A DNA stretch of 64,000 bases, taken from assembly GCF_013035315.1 (NCBI RefSeq), contig NZ_WQHP01000012.1, positions 52,987 through 116,986 on the forward strand. The letters run 5' to 3'. This document shows positions 8,187 to 17,136 of the stretch, in pieces. The position numbers were made by a program, and so were the translations under genes. The notes beneath the pieces are model-generated. The model ran no database searches. It was given only the letters and a program-made list of their open reading frames with translations, and was not told the origin of the DNA. The stretch's first letter is position 1. Each line of letters opens with the position of its first letter. Source of the stretch: Ruegeria arenilitoris. GTDB taxonomy: Bacteria; Pseudomonadota; Alphaproteobacteria; Rhodobacterales; Rhodobacteraceae.

Positions 8187-9004
8187 GGTTTGATGAACCT
8201 TGCACCAATATTGCGGTTTGCGCCCGCTTGCGGTGATGAAGCCCTGAAACCGCGCCCCGCCGAAAGTTCGGCCTGCAACAGCTCAAGCGAGTCTTCGACC
8301 GCGGTGCCGACGGACACGCGCTGACCGTTGAACTCGGCCTTGGCCGCAACCACAGACACGATGCGAGGCTGGTCCCCTTCGAATGAAAACACCGGCGCAC
8401 CGGACGATCCGAATTCCACGTCGCAAGACATGATCAGAACATTCGAACGGCGGGTCATAACCGAGCATACCTCTTGCAGCGACGGGGCCTCGGACCGGTC
8501 CTGAGCATAAGACACGACGCCAACCTCTGCCCCGCGCGCGGGGCGTTTTCCTGTCTCAAACGGGATAACGGTTGTGTTTCGGATAGGCTGCCACAGTTCG
8601 ATCAGCGCGATGTCGTTGTAGATGCGCTCGGCGGTGCCTTCGACGCTGTATTCGTAATTCGGGTGAATGACCGCCCGCCGCGCCGCACGGTAAGCTGACG
8701 CGCGCCCCAGTCGCCAGGCAGCCAGAAACTCGACATCAGCCAGATCGATCCGCTGACCAGTCACCTTGTCAAACAGGCAATGTGCGGCCGTCAGAACCAG
8801 CGTCGGCGCGATCAGTGTCCCGGTGCAAAACCCGGCGCCGTTTTTGATATCAAGGCGTCCCACGGCCATCCACGCGCGGCCAGCATCAGTTGTATCCAGA
8901 CTTTTTAGTCCGGTATCCTGTGCTGCGGCGGTCATCGGCATCAAAGCCATCGCCAATGCTATGATCCAATTTCGCAAACGGCTCTCCGGCTTTGCTGTTG
9001 GCAT
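8183..9004 (-). CDS. Secreted trypsin-like serine protease (S1 family), copy 1
   Basis: The 273-residue product is a paralogue of the next gene. It has a signal peptide (W-I-I-A-L-A-M-A-L-M-P-M-T-A-A-A-Q) after a short basic N-terminus. The triad is visible: His in L-T-A-A-H-C near 80, Asp in Y-N-D-I-A-L-I-E-L near 140, and Ser in F-G-S-S-G-A-P-V near 205. Shared features with copy 2 are A-V-G-R-L-D-I near the mature N-terminus, G-F-C-T-G-T-L-I-A, and a conserved Cys pair. The last four bases overlap the start of copy 2. The two look like a local duplication kept as an operon. A role in envelope protein quality control or predation defence would be a guess. Confidence 0.87.
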   Translation of the reverse strand: MPTAKPESRLRNWIIALAMALMPMTAAAQDTGLKSLDTTDAGRAWMAVGRLDIKNGAGFCTGTLIAPTLVLTAAHCLFDKVTGQRIDLADVEFLAAWRLGRASAYRAARRAVIHPNYEYSVEGTAERIYNDIALIELWQPIRNTTVIPFETGKRPARGAEVGVVSYAQDRSEAPSLQEVCSVMTRRSNVLIMSCDVEFGSSGAPVFSFEGDQPRIVSVVAAKAEFNGQRVSVGTAVEDSLELLQAELSAGRGFRASSPQAGANRNIGARFIKP

Positions 9005-9035
9005 ATCTTGCTACGCCGCCGGTTGGGCAAAAATA

Positions 9036-9049
9036 GGGCGGGACCGCCC
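9036..9049 (-). terminator. Terminator of the glc operon
   Basis: A short G+C stem (GGGCG with CGCCC, 4-base loop) is followed on the minus strand by TATTTTTG. It lies about 40 bases after the glcF stop codon. Confidence 0.6.
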
Positions 9050-9090
9050 CATTCGCATTCACTGGGAAAGTGATGCGCGACTGCATCAGC

Positions 9091-10410
9091 CTATTTCAGG
9101 ATCGGAACTTGAGGCGTTTGTGGCTGCGCATCAAAGGCTCTGGGCTTCGGTCCACCCGTTGCCCAATCCAAGAGCTCCACCGTATGCACCACCGGCACCT
9201 CTGTTCCCGAGCCGATCTGCATCATGCAGCCGATGTTCCCCGCCGCGATTACATCGGGGTTTTTCGCCTCAAGCGTTTTAACCTTGCGCTGTTTTAACTT
9301 CCCGGAAATCTCGGGCTGCATCAGGTTGTATGTCCCGGCACTACCGCAGCACAGATGACTGTCCGCAGGCTCTAACACAGTAAAACCAGCCCGTTTCAAC
9401 AGGGTTTTGGGGTGAGTCTTAATCTGTTGACCGTGTTGCAGAGAGCAGGCTGCGTGGTACGCGACGATCATCTGCTGGCTCTCACCTTCCGGCAAATCGA
9501 GTTGCATCAGCAGCTCACTTATATCCATGGCGATCGCAGAAACCTTTGCGGCGTCTTCTTCCAGCGGTCCATTGCGGAACATATGGCCGTAATCTTTGAT
9601 CGTCGTGCCGCAGCCCGAGGTATTTATGACGATGGCATCCAGCCCATTCCCGGTCATTTCGTCAATCCAGGCTCTAATATTGGCTTCTGCGGCCTTATGG
9701 CTGTCATCGGTTTTGCCCATGTGATGGGTTAAGGCCCCGCAACATCCTGCCCCTTCGGCTACAACGACCTCGCATCCTAGTCGGGTCAACAGGCGAATTG
9801 TTGCGTCATTGATGTCCGTATTCAAAGCTTTCTGCGCACAGCCGGTCATCAGAGCAACACGCTTGCGCCGTGTGTCTTTGGCAGGGAAAGTCTGCGGATC
9901 GTCGTTGCGACTGACTGGCGGGATATGTTTCGGCGCCATGTCCAGCATCGCGCGCAACCGGGCATCTGGCATTAAGAACCGGAAAGGACGTCCCAGTTTT
10001 GCTCCGATCAGCGCCCATCGGAACCGCATGGGATAGGGCAGGATCTGGGCCAATACCCAGCGCAGAACACGGTCAGAGAGGGGACGTTTGTAATTCTCCT
10101 CAATGTATTCCCGCGCGTGATCGACCAGATGCATGTAATGAACACCCGAGGGGCACGTAGACATGCATGCCAGACAGGAAAGGCACCGATCGATGTGTTT
10201 GACCGTTTTCTCATCGGGCACACGCTCGTTTTCCAGCATATCCTTGATCAGATAGATGCGGCCGCGCGGGCTGTCCAATTCGTCCCCCAGCACCTGATAG
10301 GTGGGGCAAGTGGCCGTGCAAAACCCGCAATGGACACAATTTCGCAGAATCTCGTTCGAGCGCTGGATCGCCGGATCTTGGAGTTGTTTTTCAGTGAATG
10401 TTGTCTGCAT
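9091..10410 (-). CDS. glcF: Glycolate oxidase iron-sulfur subunit
   Basis: The 439-residue product carries two ferredoxin-type 4Fe-4S motifs: C-V-H-C-G-F-C-T-A-T-C-P near residue 27 and C-L-S-C-L-A-C-M-S-T-C-P near 78. Two later Cys-rich CCG-type domains follow (G-A-G-C-C-G-A-L near 218 and H-L-C-C-G-S-A-G-T near 350). This is the GlcF layout. It passes electrons from the flavoprotein subunits GlcD/GlcE to the quinone pool when glycolate is oxidised to glyoxylate. The ATG at 10410 lies 4 bases after the glcE stop; a TTG 15 bases upstream is possible but less likely. It is the last gene of glcDEF and is followed by a terminator hairpin. Confidence 0.93.
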   Translation of the reverse strand: MQTTFTEKQLQDPAIQRSNEILRNCVHCGFCTATCPTYQVLGDELDSPRGRIYLIKDMLENERVPDEKTVKHIDRCLSCLACMSTCPSGVHYMHLVDHAREYIEENYKRPLSDRVLRWVLAQILPYPMRFRWALIGAKLGRPFRFLMPDARLRAMLDMAPKHIPPVSRNDDPQTFPAKDTRRKRVALMTGCAQKALNTDINDATIRLLTRLGCEVVVAEGAGCCGALTHHMGKTDDSHKAAEANIRAWIDEMTGNGLDAIVINTSGCGTTIKDYGHMFRNGPLEEDAAKVSAIAMDISELLMQLDLPEGESQQMIVAYHAACSLQHGQQIKTHPKTLLKRAGFTVLEPADSHLCCGSAGTYNLMQPEISGKLKQRKVKTLEAKNPDVIAAGNIGCMMQIGSGTEVPVVHTVELLDWATGGPKPRAFDAQPQTPQVPILK

Positions 10411-10414
10411 TGCT

Positions 10415-11515
10415 CTAGCCCACAAGCCCCGAGTTAAAGACGCCGCGGGGGTCGAATCTTTGTCGAATTCCTTTTGTTAGAGCCGCAACTCCGGCGCTTT
10501 CAGGATGGAACCGCCCCAACCGGGTCACTGTGTCGGATTGCGCGCGCACCAGCGTTGCGTGACCTTCAAGGGCCCCCAGACGGGCGCGCAGATCGGTCCC
10601 TTCGGGCACCAAGGCCCAAATCAGCCCACCGCCCCAATCAAACAGCAATCGCTCGGCACCAGTGCGTGCGGCTATGTCAGGCGCATCAGTGGGCTTAACC
10701 GAAATCCGCCACACATCACCGTCCTGATTGTGAAAGGCGGTCACATCGCGCAATCCGGCCCAAAGGTTGGTCGAGCCCGTGACCTCAGCGACGTCTCCGT
10801 ATCCCGACAACACCGATTTCAGTTGATCCGACCTGTAAGCGACCGAGTCCTCAAACCCCTCAAGACGCAACAAAGCCTGACCCGCGTCAGGATCATAGGC
10901 CGCACCGCTGACTTCAAACGGGGATTTCAGCGCCTCAGATAAAGCCTGAATTCCGGCCGCCGCGTCTGGGACCTGAACGGACAGAGTTACGGACGCCTCG
11001 GGTTTGGGAAGCACCTTCAAAGACACCTCAGTCAGAACGCCCAATGCCCCCCAGGATCCTGCCATCAGCTTGACCAGATCGTAACCGGTCACGTTTTTCA
11101 TAACACGGCCGCCATTATTGACGATCTGCCCCATGCCGTCGACATAACGCACACCCAGCAAGAAATCGCGGCACGCCCCCGCCTGTACCCGACGTGGCCC
11201 CGAGATATTGGCCGCGACGACACCTCCGATGGTGGGCGTCCCGCTACTTCCAAGCAGCCCCCTGTGATCCATGGGTTCAAAGGCCAGTTGCTGACCTTCA
11301 GCGTCCAGCGCGCCCTCGATTTCGGCGACCGACGTTCCGGCTTGCGCGACCAGTGTCAGTGCGCCGGGTTCATACAGCGTGATCCCGCTGAGCCCGCTTG
11401 TTTCGATTGCCCGACCAGGACCTTTAACGCCCCGCGTACCGCCGCCTTGGATATGCACCGGTTCATTCAGCCCGGCTACCATCTGGGCCAGTTCGGCTTC
11501 TGTCTGTGGTTTCAT
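10415..11515 (-). CDS. glcE: Glycolate oxidase FAD-binding subunit
   Basis: The 366-residue product belongs to the FAD-binding type 4 family. The nucleotide-binding G-G-G-T-R-G-V is near residue 24, and the later P-T-I-G-G-V-V-A-A-N-I-S-G-P-R near 93 is the second FAD-contact block. It is shorter than GlcD, as expected of GlcE, and lacks the C-terminal H-G-V-G motif of GlcD. It forms the glycolate dehydrogenase complex with GlcD and GlcF on the inner face of the membrane. It lies 25 bases after glcD and 4 bases before glcF in one transcription unit. Confidence 0.93.
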   Translation of the reverse strand: MKPQTEAELAQMVAGLNEPVHIQGGGTRGVKGPGRAIETSGLSGITLYEPGALTLVAQAGTSVAEIEGALDAEGQQLAFEPMDHRGLLGSSGTPTIGGVVAANISGPRRVQAGACRDFLLGVRYVDGMGQIVNNGGRVMKNVTGYDLVKLMAGSWGALGVLTEVSLKVLPKPEASVTLSVQVPDAAAGIQALSEALKSPFEVSGAAYDPDAGQALLRLEGFEDSVAYRSDQLKSVLSGYGDVAEVTGSTNLWAGLRDVTAFHNQDGDVWRISVKPTDAPDIAARTGAERLLFDWGGGLIWALVPEGTDLRARLGALEGHATLVRAQSDTVTRLGRFHPESAGVAALTKGIRQRFDPRGVFNSGLVG

Positions 11516-11540
11516 GACATTTCTTCTTTGTTAGAGCCGT

Positions 11541-12989
11541 TTATTCAGCCGCGATCTGTGCATTACGACGCCCTGCAGAGGCTTCCAGCGGGAACACCTT
11601 CGCCGGGTTCAGCAACCAGTTCGGGTCGAATACATCCTTAACCGCCATTTGCGCCTCAAGATCAGCGGGCGTGTATTGATGAGACATCAAATCGCGCTTT
11701 TCGATCCCGACACCGTGCTCGCCCGTCAGACAACCACCCACATCCACGCAGAGTTTCAGGATTTCGGCCCCGAACGCTTCGCATTTCTCAAGATCGCCGG
11801 GTTTGTTGGCATCAAACAGGATCAGAGGGTGCATGTTTCCGTCACCCGCGTGGAACACATTGCCCACGGGCAGGCCGTAGTCTTGGCTCAGCTCACCGAT
11901 CCGGCGCAGAACTTCGGGCAGCGACGACACCGGGATCGTCCCATCCAGACACATGTAATCGTTCAACTGCCCCATCGCACCAAAGGCAGATTTCCGACCC
12001 AGCCAGATTTTGGCGCTTTCCTCAGCCGACTGGCTTTCGCGCAGCTCAACGGGGTTATGGCGTTTCGCGATCTCGATGATCTTGCTCAGCTGATAGTCAA
12101 TTTCAGCCTCGGACCCTTCGACTTCGACAATCAAAAGGGCTGTGCAGTCGGGGTAGCCCGCATGAGCAAAATTCTCACAGGCTTTGATGCACAGCGTATC
12201 CATGAATTCGATCGCGACCGGCAGAATGCCGGACTTGATGATGTCCGAGACGCATTGCCCGGCGACCTCGTTGTCGTCAAATCCCATCAACACGGGCCGC
12301 GCGCCTTCGGGCTTGCGAAGAATACGCAAGGTGGCTTCGGTCACGACGCCTAGTTGACCTTCGGAACCGCAGATGACGCCCAGCAGGTCCAGGCCACCTG
12401 AATCCAGATGGGCACCGCCGATTTCGGCCACGCTACCATCCATGAGGACCATCTTCACGCCCAACAAGTTGTTGGTGGTCACACCGTATTTCAGACAATG
12501 CGCACCGCCCGAATTCATCGCGATATTGCCAGCGATGGCACAGGCCAGTTGCGACGACGGGTCAGGAGCATAGAAGAAATCATCCTCTTCCACCGCACCT
12601 GTCACGCTCAGGTTGGTACGGCCGGTCTGCACGCGAATGAACCGGTTGTCATAGTCGGTCTCGAGCACGTCATTCATTCGGGCAACGCCCAGAATGACAC
12701 AATCCGCAGTAGGTAATGCCCCACCTGCCAGCGAGGTGCCCGAGCCACGCGGGACCACCGGCACACCTTCTTCATTGCAGATGCGCAACACGTCCGAGAC
12801 CTCTTGGGTCGTGGATGGCAGCACCGCCAGCATCGGCGGGCACTTATACGCCGTCAGCGCATCGCATTCGTAGACGCGCGTCTCGGACGGGTCGTGAATC
12901 ACCGCATCCTCGGGCAAAACCTGCAACAACCGCTGCAAAACAATGGCCTTGCGGCGCAGGACATCGGGATTTGGCGTCGGCATTTCCAT
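11541..12989 (-). CDS. glcD: Glycolate oxidase catalytic flavoprotein subunit
   Basis: The 482-residue product is a FAD-linked oxidase. FAD-binding motifs include P-R-G-S-G-T-S-L-A-G-G near 80 and A-I-A-G-N-I-A-M-N-S-G-G near 150. The C-terminal domain has H-A-G-D-G-N-M-H-P near 375 and the typical E-H-G-V-G-I-E-K near 425. It oxidises glycolate (and often D-lactate) to the keto acid. The ATG at 12989 was chosen because CGGAGGATC stands just before it on the minus strand; the 17 extra codons upstream would overlap the candidate operator. It is the first gene of glcDEF. Growth on phytoplankton-derived glycolate fits a marine heterotroph. Confidence 0.94.
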   Translation of the reverse strand: MEMPTPNPDVLRRKAIVLQRLLQVLPEDAVIHDPSETRVYECDALTAYKCPPMLAVLPSTTQEVSDVLRICNEEGVPVVPRGSGTSLAGGALPTADCVILGVARMNDVLETDYDNRFIRVQTGRTNLSVTGAVEEDDFFYAPDPSSQLACAIAGNIAMNSGGAHCLKYGVTTNNLLGVKMVLMDGSVAEIGGAHLDSGGLDLLGVICGSEGQLGVVTEATLRILRKPEGARPVLMGFDDNEVAGQCVSDIIKSGILPVAIEFMDTLCIKACENFAHAGYPDCTALLIVEVEGSEAEIDYQLSKIIEIAKRHNPVELRESQSAEESAKIWLGRKSAFGAMGQLNDYMCLDGTIPVSSLPEVLRRIGELSQDYGLPVGNVFHAGDGNMHPLILFDANKPGDLEKCEAFGAEILKLCVDVGGCLTGEHGVGIEKRDLMSHQYTPADLEAQMAVKDVFDPNWLLNPAKVFPLEASAGRRNAQIAAE

Positions 12990-13003
12990 GGCTGATCCTC
13001 CGT

Positions 13004-13024
13004 TTGGTAAAATAATATTACCAA
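13004..13024. promoter_or_regulatory. Inverted repeat, candidate operator of glcDEF
   Basis: TTGGTAA, seven A/T bases and TTACCAA form a perfect inverted repeat 15-35 bases before the glcD ATG, just upstream of the ribosome-binding site. TGGT...ACCA half-sites are typical of FadR-branch GntR regulators such as GlcC/LldR. No such regulator gene lies in the window. Confidence 0.5.
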
Positions 13025-13070
13025 TTTCCCCATCTGGCAAGTTCCCACCTCTGGCCCTAAGGTCGCGGGC

Positions 13071-13781
13071 ATGACCTGGCTTGATCGGACACAGTTGTTT
13101 TCTCCCCTAGACTACGCGGCCATCGCAGTGCTGCTGGTGGCCTGGCTGTGGATTGGTTGGAGGATCGAGAACCCCTCGCCCAAGAAAACCTCGGTCACAA
13201 TGATGATGGATGATTATCGCCGCGATTGGATGCGCGAGATGGTGACCCGGCAGCCGCGGATGTTTGACGCTCAGGTCGTAGCCGCGATGCGGCAGGGCAG
13301 CACGTTCTTCGCTTCGACCACGATGATCGCCATCGGGGGTGGGCTGGCCCTGCTGGGCAATACCGAACGCCTGGCCGGTGTCGCCAATGATCTGGCCATC
13401 GGCAGCGCCCCCGCCATGGTGTGGGAGATCAAGATCCTCATCATCATTCTACTGCTGGCCAATGCCTTCCTGAAATATGTCTGGGCACATCGTTTGTTTG
13501 GTTACTGCGCAGTCTTGATGGCCGCGGTGCCCAACGATCCATCGGATGCGCAAGCCTATCCCCGAGCGGCTCAGGCGGCAGAAATCTGCGTTACCGCGGC
13601 CCGCAGCTTCAACCGCGGCCTGCGCGCGACCTATTTCGCCCTGGCATCTGTCGCCTGGATTCTGGGACCCGTGGCCCTGATACTGGGTACGGCGATCACC
13701 TTTGGCGTTCTGTACCGGCGCGAGTTTGCGTCGCATTCCCGGCTGGTCCTGCTGTCGCAACCGCACGACACGGATTCGTGA
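13071..13781 (+). CDS. DUF599 family inner-membrane protein
   Basis: The 236-residue product has four hydrophobic segments, at about residues 15-33, 78-97, 120-140 and 190-215. It has the DUF599 hallmarks: a cytoplasmic loop with M-M-M-D-D-Y-R-R-D-W-M, the F-A-S-T-T-M-I-A-I-G-G segment, and later F-N-R-G-L-R-A-T-Y-F-A-L-A. Family function is unknown. It is read divergently from glcDEF, so the 80-base gap between them, with its palindrome, may serve both promoters. An AAGG element precedes the ATG. Confidence 0.85.
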   Translation: MTWLDRTQLFSPLDYAAIAVLLVAWLWIGWRIENPSPKKTSVTMMMDDYRRDWMREMVTRQPRMFDAQVVAAMRQGSTFFASTTMIAIGGGLALLGNTERLAGVANDLAIGSAPAMVWEIKILIIILLLANAFLKYVWAHRLFGYCAVLMAAVPNDPSDAQAYPRAAQAAEICVTAARSFNRGLRATYFALASVAWILGPVALILGTAITFGVLYRREFASHSRLVLLSQPHDTDS

Positions 13782-13816
13782 TCGCTTTGCCCCAAATCAG
13801 AGCCTAATCTTCGCTC

Positions 13817-14164
13817 ATGCGATATTTGATTCTCAGCCTTCTGCTTGCGGGTCCGGTGCTTGCCGACCCCCCAACAATTGAAAAAGTGATCGCCAGTCAA
13901 AGCGGCGACACATGGCGCTTTGACGTGACCATCCGACACCCAGACACCGGCTGGGATGATTACGCCGATGGTTGGCGCGTACTGGACATGGACGGAAATG
14001 AGCTGGGATTGCGCGTCCTGCATCACCCGCATGTGGATGAACAGCCCTTTACCCGCTCGCTTGGTGGCGTCCCCATTCCCGCCGGCACGACTCAGGTGCA
14101 GATTCAGGCACGTGACAGTGTCGGCGGCTGGAGCGAAGGCACCACTGTGGTTGACCTGAACTGA
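13817..14164 (+). CDS. Small exported protein of unknown function
   Basis: The 115-residue product starts with a short signal peptide (M-R-Y-L-I-L-S-L-L-L-A-G-P-V-L-A, cleaved before D-P-P). The mature part of about 99 residues looks like a compact beta domain, with repeated W/G/D positions such as G-D-T-W-R-F-D-V-T-I-R-H-P and G-W-D-D-Y-A-D-G-W. It has no cysteines, so it is neither a lipoprotein nor disulfide-bonded. It follows the DUF599 gene by 35 bases and converges on the flavodoxin gene with a 3-base gap. It is most likely periplasmic; I cannot assign a function. Confidence 0.75.
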   Translation: MRYLILSLLLAGPVLADPPTIEKVIASQSGDTWRFDVTIRHPDTGWDDYADGWRVLDMDGNELGLRVLHHPHVDEQPFTRSLGGVPIPAGTTQVQIQARDSVGGWSEGTTVVDLN

Positions 14165-14167
14165 GGC

Positions 14168-14653
14168 TTAAAACACGCCCAGGCTCAGACCTGCAGCCAT
14201 GGCGGTTCCAATTTCACGACACTGATCAAGCTGTTCTGCCCGGATGGTCTTTTCGGCCAGAATCGCTTCGGGTGTCTGGGCGTGGGTGCAGATAATCAGA
14301 GGCGGCTGCACCTGTTTTAATCGCCAGCCGGTGGCAATCCGCGCGGTTTGGCGGGCGGCGTTTTCTCCGTCTGACCCGGCACAGACCATCTGCGCATAGG
14401 GGCGTCCTTCGATCTTGCCCAAGACAGGGTAATAGCAACGATCAAAAAACTCTTTCATCAGACCCGAAATCGCGGCCAGATTCTCAGGCGCGCAGAAGAG
14501 ATAGCCATCGGCGGCCAACAGATCCTCGGGCGTGGTCTGATCTGCGGTTTTTAGAACCGTTTCCGCCTCATCCCGTGCTCCTGCAGCCGCAGTCTCGGCC
14601 ATTTGCCGAGCACCGCCTGTGCGCGAGTGGTAGACGATCAAAAGCTGCGCCAT
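14168..14653 (-). CDS. Flavodoxin/NADPH-dependent FMN reductase-like protein
   Basis: The 161-residue product has the flavodoxin fold. The phosphate-binding loop is Y-H-S-R-T-G-G-A-R-Q at residues 8-17. The region A-D-G-Y-L-F-C-A-P-E-N near 48-58 and the M-K-E-F-F-D-R-C-Y-Y segment near 67-76 match WrbA/NADPH-dependent FMN-reductase relatives. It probably binds FMN and carries out cytoplasmic two-electron chemistry, partner unknown. Its ATG is one base beyond the rlmH stop, so it is the third gene of the rsfS-rlmH unit and likely coupled to it. Confidence 0.8.
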   Translation of the reverse strand: MAQLLIVYHSRTGGARQMAETAAAGARDEAETVLKTADQTTPEDLLAADGYLFCAPENLAAISGLMKEFFDRCYYPVLGKIEGRPYAQMVCAGSDGENAARQTARIATGWRLKQVQPPLIICTHAQTPEAILAEKTIRAEQLDQCREIGTAMAAGLSLGVF

Positions 14654-14654
14654 G

Positions 14655-15125
14655 TCAGACCCGGTGATAAGGACCGCCAGACAGGATGGTTGCGGCCCGA
14701 TAAAGTTGCTCGGCCAGCATCACACGGACCAGCATATGGGGCCAGACCATCGATCCGAATGAGATGGAAAAATCTGCCTCAGCCCGAAGATTAGGGTCTA
14801 TTCCGTCGGCGCCGCCGATGATTAGCGCCAGATCCTGCCGCCCGACATCGCGCCAACCACTCAGCTTTTTTGCAAAATCAGGCGAGGACATCACCCGCCC
14901 CCGTTCATCCAAAGTGCAGATCACCGCACCTTTGGGCAGCGCCTTGCGCAGCAATGCCGCCTCGGCACCCATCCCTGCGTTTTTCTTGTCTTCAACCTCA
15001 ATCACACGTGCGGGACCAAGGCCCAACGCACGGCCGGTCCGGTCAAATCGGGTCAGATAGTCGTCAAGCAGGGTCTTCTCCGGTCCGGCACGCAATCGCC
15101 CGACCGCACAAATGCTTATACGCAT
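14655..15125 (-). CDS. rlmH: 23S rRNA pseudouridine-1915 N3-methyltransferase
   Basis: The 156-residue SPOUT methyltransferase is of standard length. The SAM-binding knot is visible as L-I-I-G-G-A-D-G-I near residue 100-108, followed by [12 protein letters not shown] near 123-134 and the C-terminal [13 protein letters not shown]. It methylates pseudouridine 1915 in helix 69 of 23S rRNA on assembled 70S ribosomes. It follows rsfS, the standard order in many bacteria. GAGAG precedes the ATG on the minus strand. Confidence 0.95.
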   Translation of the reverse strand: MRISICAVGRLRAGPEKTLLDDYLTRFDRTGRALGLGPARVIEVEDKKNAGMGAEAALLRKALPKGAVICTLDERGRVMSSPDFAKKLSGWRDVGRQDLALIIGGADGIDPNLRAEADFSISFGSMVWPHMLVRVMLAEQLYRAATILSGGPYHRV

Positions 15126-15169
15126 ATTTCTCTCGCCGCCGACCTGTTAATGCAGGCCGGGATGGCGCC

Positions 15170-15529
15170 TCAGTTCGCCGAGGCGCTGCCGCCCTGAGGC
15201 AGCCACATCTTTTCCAGCTGATAGAATTCACGCACTTCGGGGCGGAAGATATGGACGATCACGTCGCCCGTATCGATCAGCACCCAGTCGCCGGCATCCT
15301 TGCCTTCGACCTTCGAGGTGAATCCAAATTCCTGCTTGATGCGATCCGTCAGTTTTTCCGCCATGGCCGAGACCTGACGGGTCGAGCGACCCGAGGCAAT
15401 CACCATGTGATCCGCAACAGAAGACTTACCTTGCAGGTTGATCTGCACGACGTCTTCGGCCTTGTCATCGGAAAGTGAGGAAAGGATACGTTCAAGCAGC
15501 TTGTCGCTGATTGACTGAGAGTGGGCCAT
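15170..15529 (-). CDS. rsfS: Ribosome silencing factor
   Basis: The 119-residue RsfS/Iojap protein has the family blocks K-A-E-D-V-V-Q-I-N-L, H-M-V-I-A-S-G-R-S-T-R-Q near 48, E-G-K-D-A-G-D-W-V-L-I-D near 82 and V-I-V-H-I-F-R-P-E-V-R near 97. It binds L14 (uL14) of the large subunit and blocks subunit joining when growth slows. The ATG at 15529 gives the usual family length; a TTG 27 bases upstream would add nine residues. It heads the rsfS-rlmH-flavodoxin unit. Confidence 0.94.
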   Translation of the reverse strand: MAHSQSISDKLLERILSSLSDDKAEDVVQINLQGKSSVADHMVIASGRSTRQVSAMAEKLTDRIKQEFGFTSKVEGKDAGDWVLIDTGDVIVHIFRPEVREFYQLEKMWLPQGGSASAN

Positions 15530-15611
15530 TACACCGGCCCCGTCATCGGCGGGCAAACCCGCCTGGGTATGTAGAGACAGGACATAGTCCTCCTTTGCTG
15601 CGCGCCGTGAA

Positions 15612-15627
15612 ACCCCGGCGCCGGGGT
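15612..15627 (-). terminator. Palindromic hairpin between mscS and rsfS
   Basis: The palindrome ACCCCGGC/GCCGGGGT is followed on the minus strand by TTTCA. It could end the MscS transcript or lie in the rsfS leader. The T-run is weak. Confidence 0.4.
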
Positions 15628-15693
15628 ACTAATAAGGTAACAAGCAGATTGCAACATTTCAATGAAACGCCGCGAAAGCGCCCGCACAAGCGC

Positions 15694-17046
15694 TCACTCT
15701 TTGGCGATCTGTTGCTGCTCTGCGCCGTCCGACAGCAACCGAACCTCGCGCTGCGGGAAGGGGATCGAGATGCCTTCGTCCTTAAATGCGTCCCAGAGCG
15801 CCAGGTAGACATTCCCGCGAATATTGGTCAGCCCCTTGGTCGGATCGCTGATCCAGAAACGCAGAACATAATCCACGCTGCTGTCGCCAAAACCGGTGAT
15901 ATGGCAGACCGGTTCATGCGACCCGCCGCTGAGGACCCGCGTGACGGCCTTTACCGCCCGAATGGCCGTTGCGCGCACCAGATGGGGGTCATCATCGTAA
16001 CTGGTGCCAAAATCCAGATCCAGCCGCACAAACTTGTCCGAATGTGACCAGTTCACCACCTGGTTGGTGATCAGGTCTTCGTTCGGGATTAGGTACTCTC
16101 GCCCGTCCCGCGTCACGACCGAGACATAACGTGCGCCCAGCGCGTTAATCCAACCAAACGTGTCGCCCAGCGAGATCACGTCACCCGGTTTGATCGAGCG
16201 GTCCATCAGGATGATGATCCCCGAGATCAGGTTCGACACCACCTTTTGCAGGCCGAAACCGATGCCGACACCAATGGCCCCGGACAGCAATGCAATGCCT
16301 GTCAGGTCAAACCCAAGCGTGCGAATGGCGACCAAAAAGACGGCACCATACAGCAGAACCTGAATCCCCTTAGCCAGCAGCACCTGCATCGACGGGGTGA
16401 TGTCGTCGTTGTTCATTAACCCACGCTCGGCGGCGCGGGTGCCCAGACGGGCCAGCGTCAGCAGGATGCCGATCAGCAGAATGGCTTTGAGTATCCCCAG
16501 CGCCGAGATGTGCAAGTCGCCAATAGAAATGGCGACGCCATCCAGAAACTCGGCCACATCATCCGTCAGATTCAGCGCAACAAGCGTTGCATAGACCCAC
16601 ATTGCCCATTTGAAGATCCGCCGTAGCGTGCGGTTGCGTACCAACCTCGCGACTAGGGCAATCGCCAGCCAGGCCAGCGCCAATGTGGCGACGACTCCGA
16701 TGATGTAACTGCGTGACGGCCAGGTGATCTGCTGCATCAGCAGATACAGCGCCGAGGACATCAGCACAAAATAGACCAGCGTCAGGCGCTGCATCAGCTG
16801 CACCAGAATCCGCAGCCGCCACTTTGGCCAACCCGTGCGTGCGCGGGCCCAGGCCTCCCACCGGCCTTGGGTGACCAGCTTCAGGCCAAATGCCAGTGCC
16901 CACAGAACCAGAATGATGACCAGCTGATGCTGGCGCCAGCCCGGCGTTACAACCAGTTCGACAAGGTTTTCGAATTGCACGGAAAAGCCCGCGACCATGT
17001 TGTCATAGAGGTCCGACAGCGAACCGGGGATCAGGTCTTGGTTCAT
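15694..17046 (-). CDS. MscS-family mechanosensitive ion channel
   Basis: The 450-residue product has about five to six membrane segments in its N-terminal half, then the conserved MscS core. The pore-lining helix contains L-L-S-G-A-I-G-V-G-I-G-F-G-L-Q near residue 255, followed by N-L-I-S-G-I-I-I-L and K-P-G-D-V-I. The beta domain follows (Y-L-I-P-N-E-D-L-I-T-N near 325). It is longer than E. coli MscS, placing it among medium-size homologues with extra N-terminal helices. It releases solutes on hypo-osmotic shock at the inner membrane. Start: the ATG at 17046, two codons inside an alternative GTG at 17052. Confidence 0.9.
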   Translation of the reverse strand: MNQDLIPGSLSDLYDNMVAGFSVQFENLVELVVTPGWRQHQLVIILVLWALAFGLKLVTQGRWEAWARARTGWPKWRLRILVQLMQRLTLVYFVLMSSALYLLMQQITWPSRSYIIGVVATLALAWLAIALVARLVRNRTLRRIFKWAMWVYATLVALNLTDDVAEFLDGVAISIGDLHISALGILKAILLIGILLTLARLGTRAAERGLMNNDDITPSMQVLLAKGIQVLLYGAVFLVAIRTLGFDLTGIALLSGAIGVGIGFGLQKVVSNLISGIIILMDRSIKPGDVISLGDTFGWINALGARYVSVVTRDGREYLIPNEDLITNQVVNWSHSDKFVRLDLDFGTSYDDDPHLVRATAIRAVKAVTRVLSGGSHEPVCHITGFGDSSVDYVLRFWISDPTKGLTNIRGNVYLALWDAFKDEGISIPFPQREVRLLSDGAEQQQIAKE

Positions 17047-17136
17047 GGTCACAGCTTGAACAGCGTTGACCTATGATGCAAGTCCGACGCCGGATTGAAC
17101 CTTGATTGACGGCAAAGCCCGATATATCTGAGGCGC

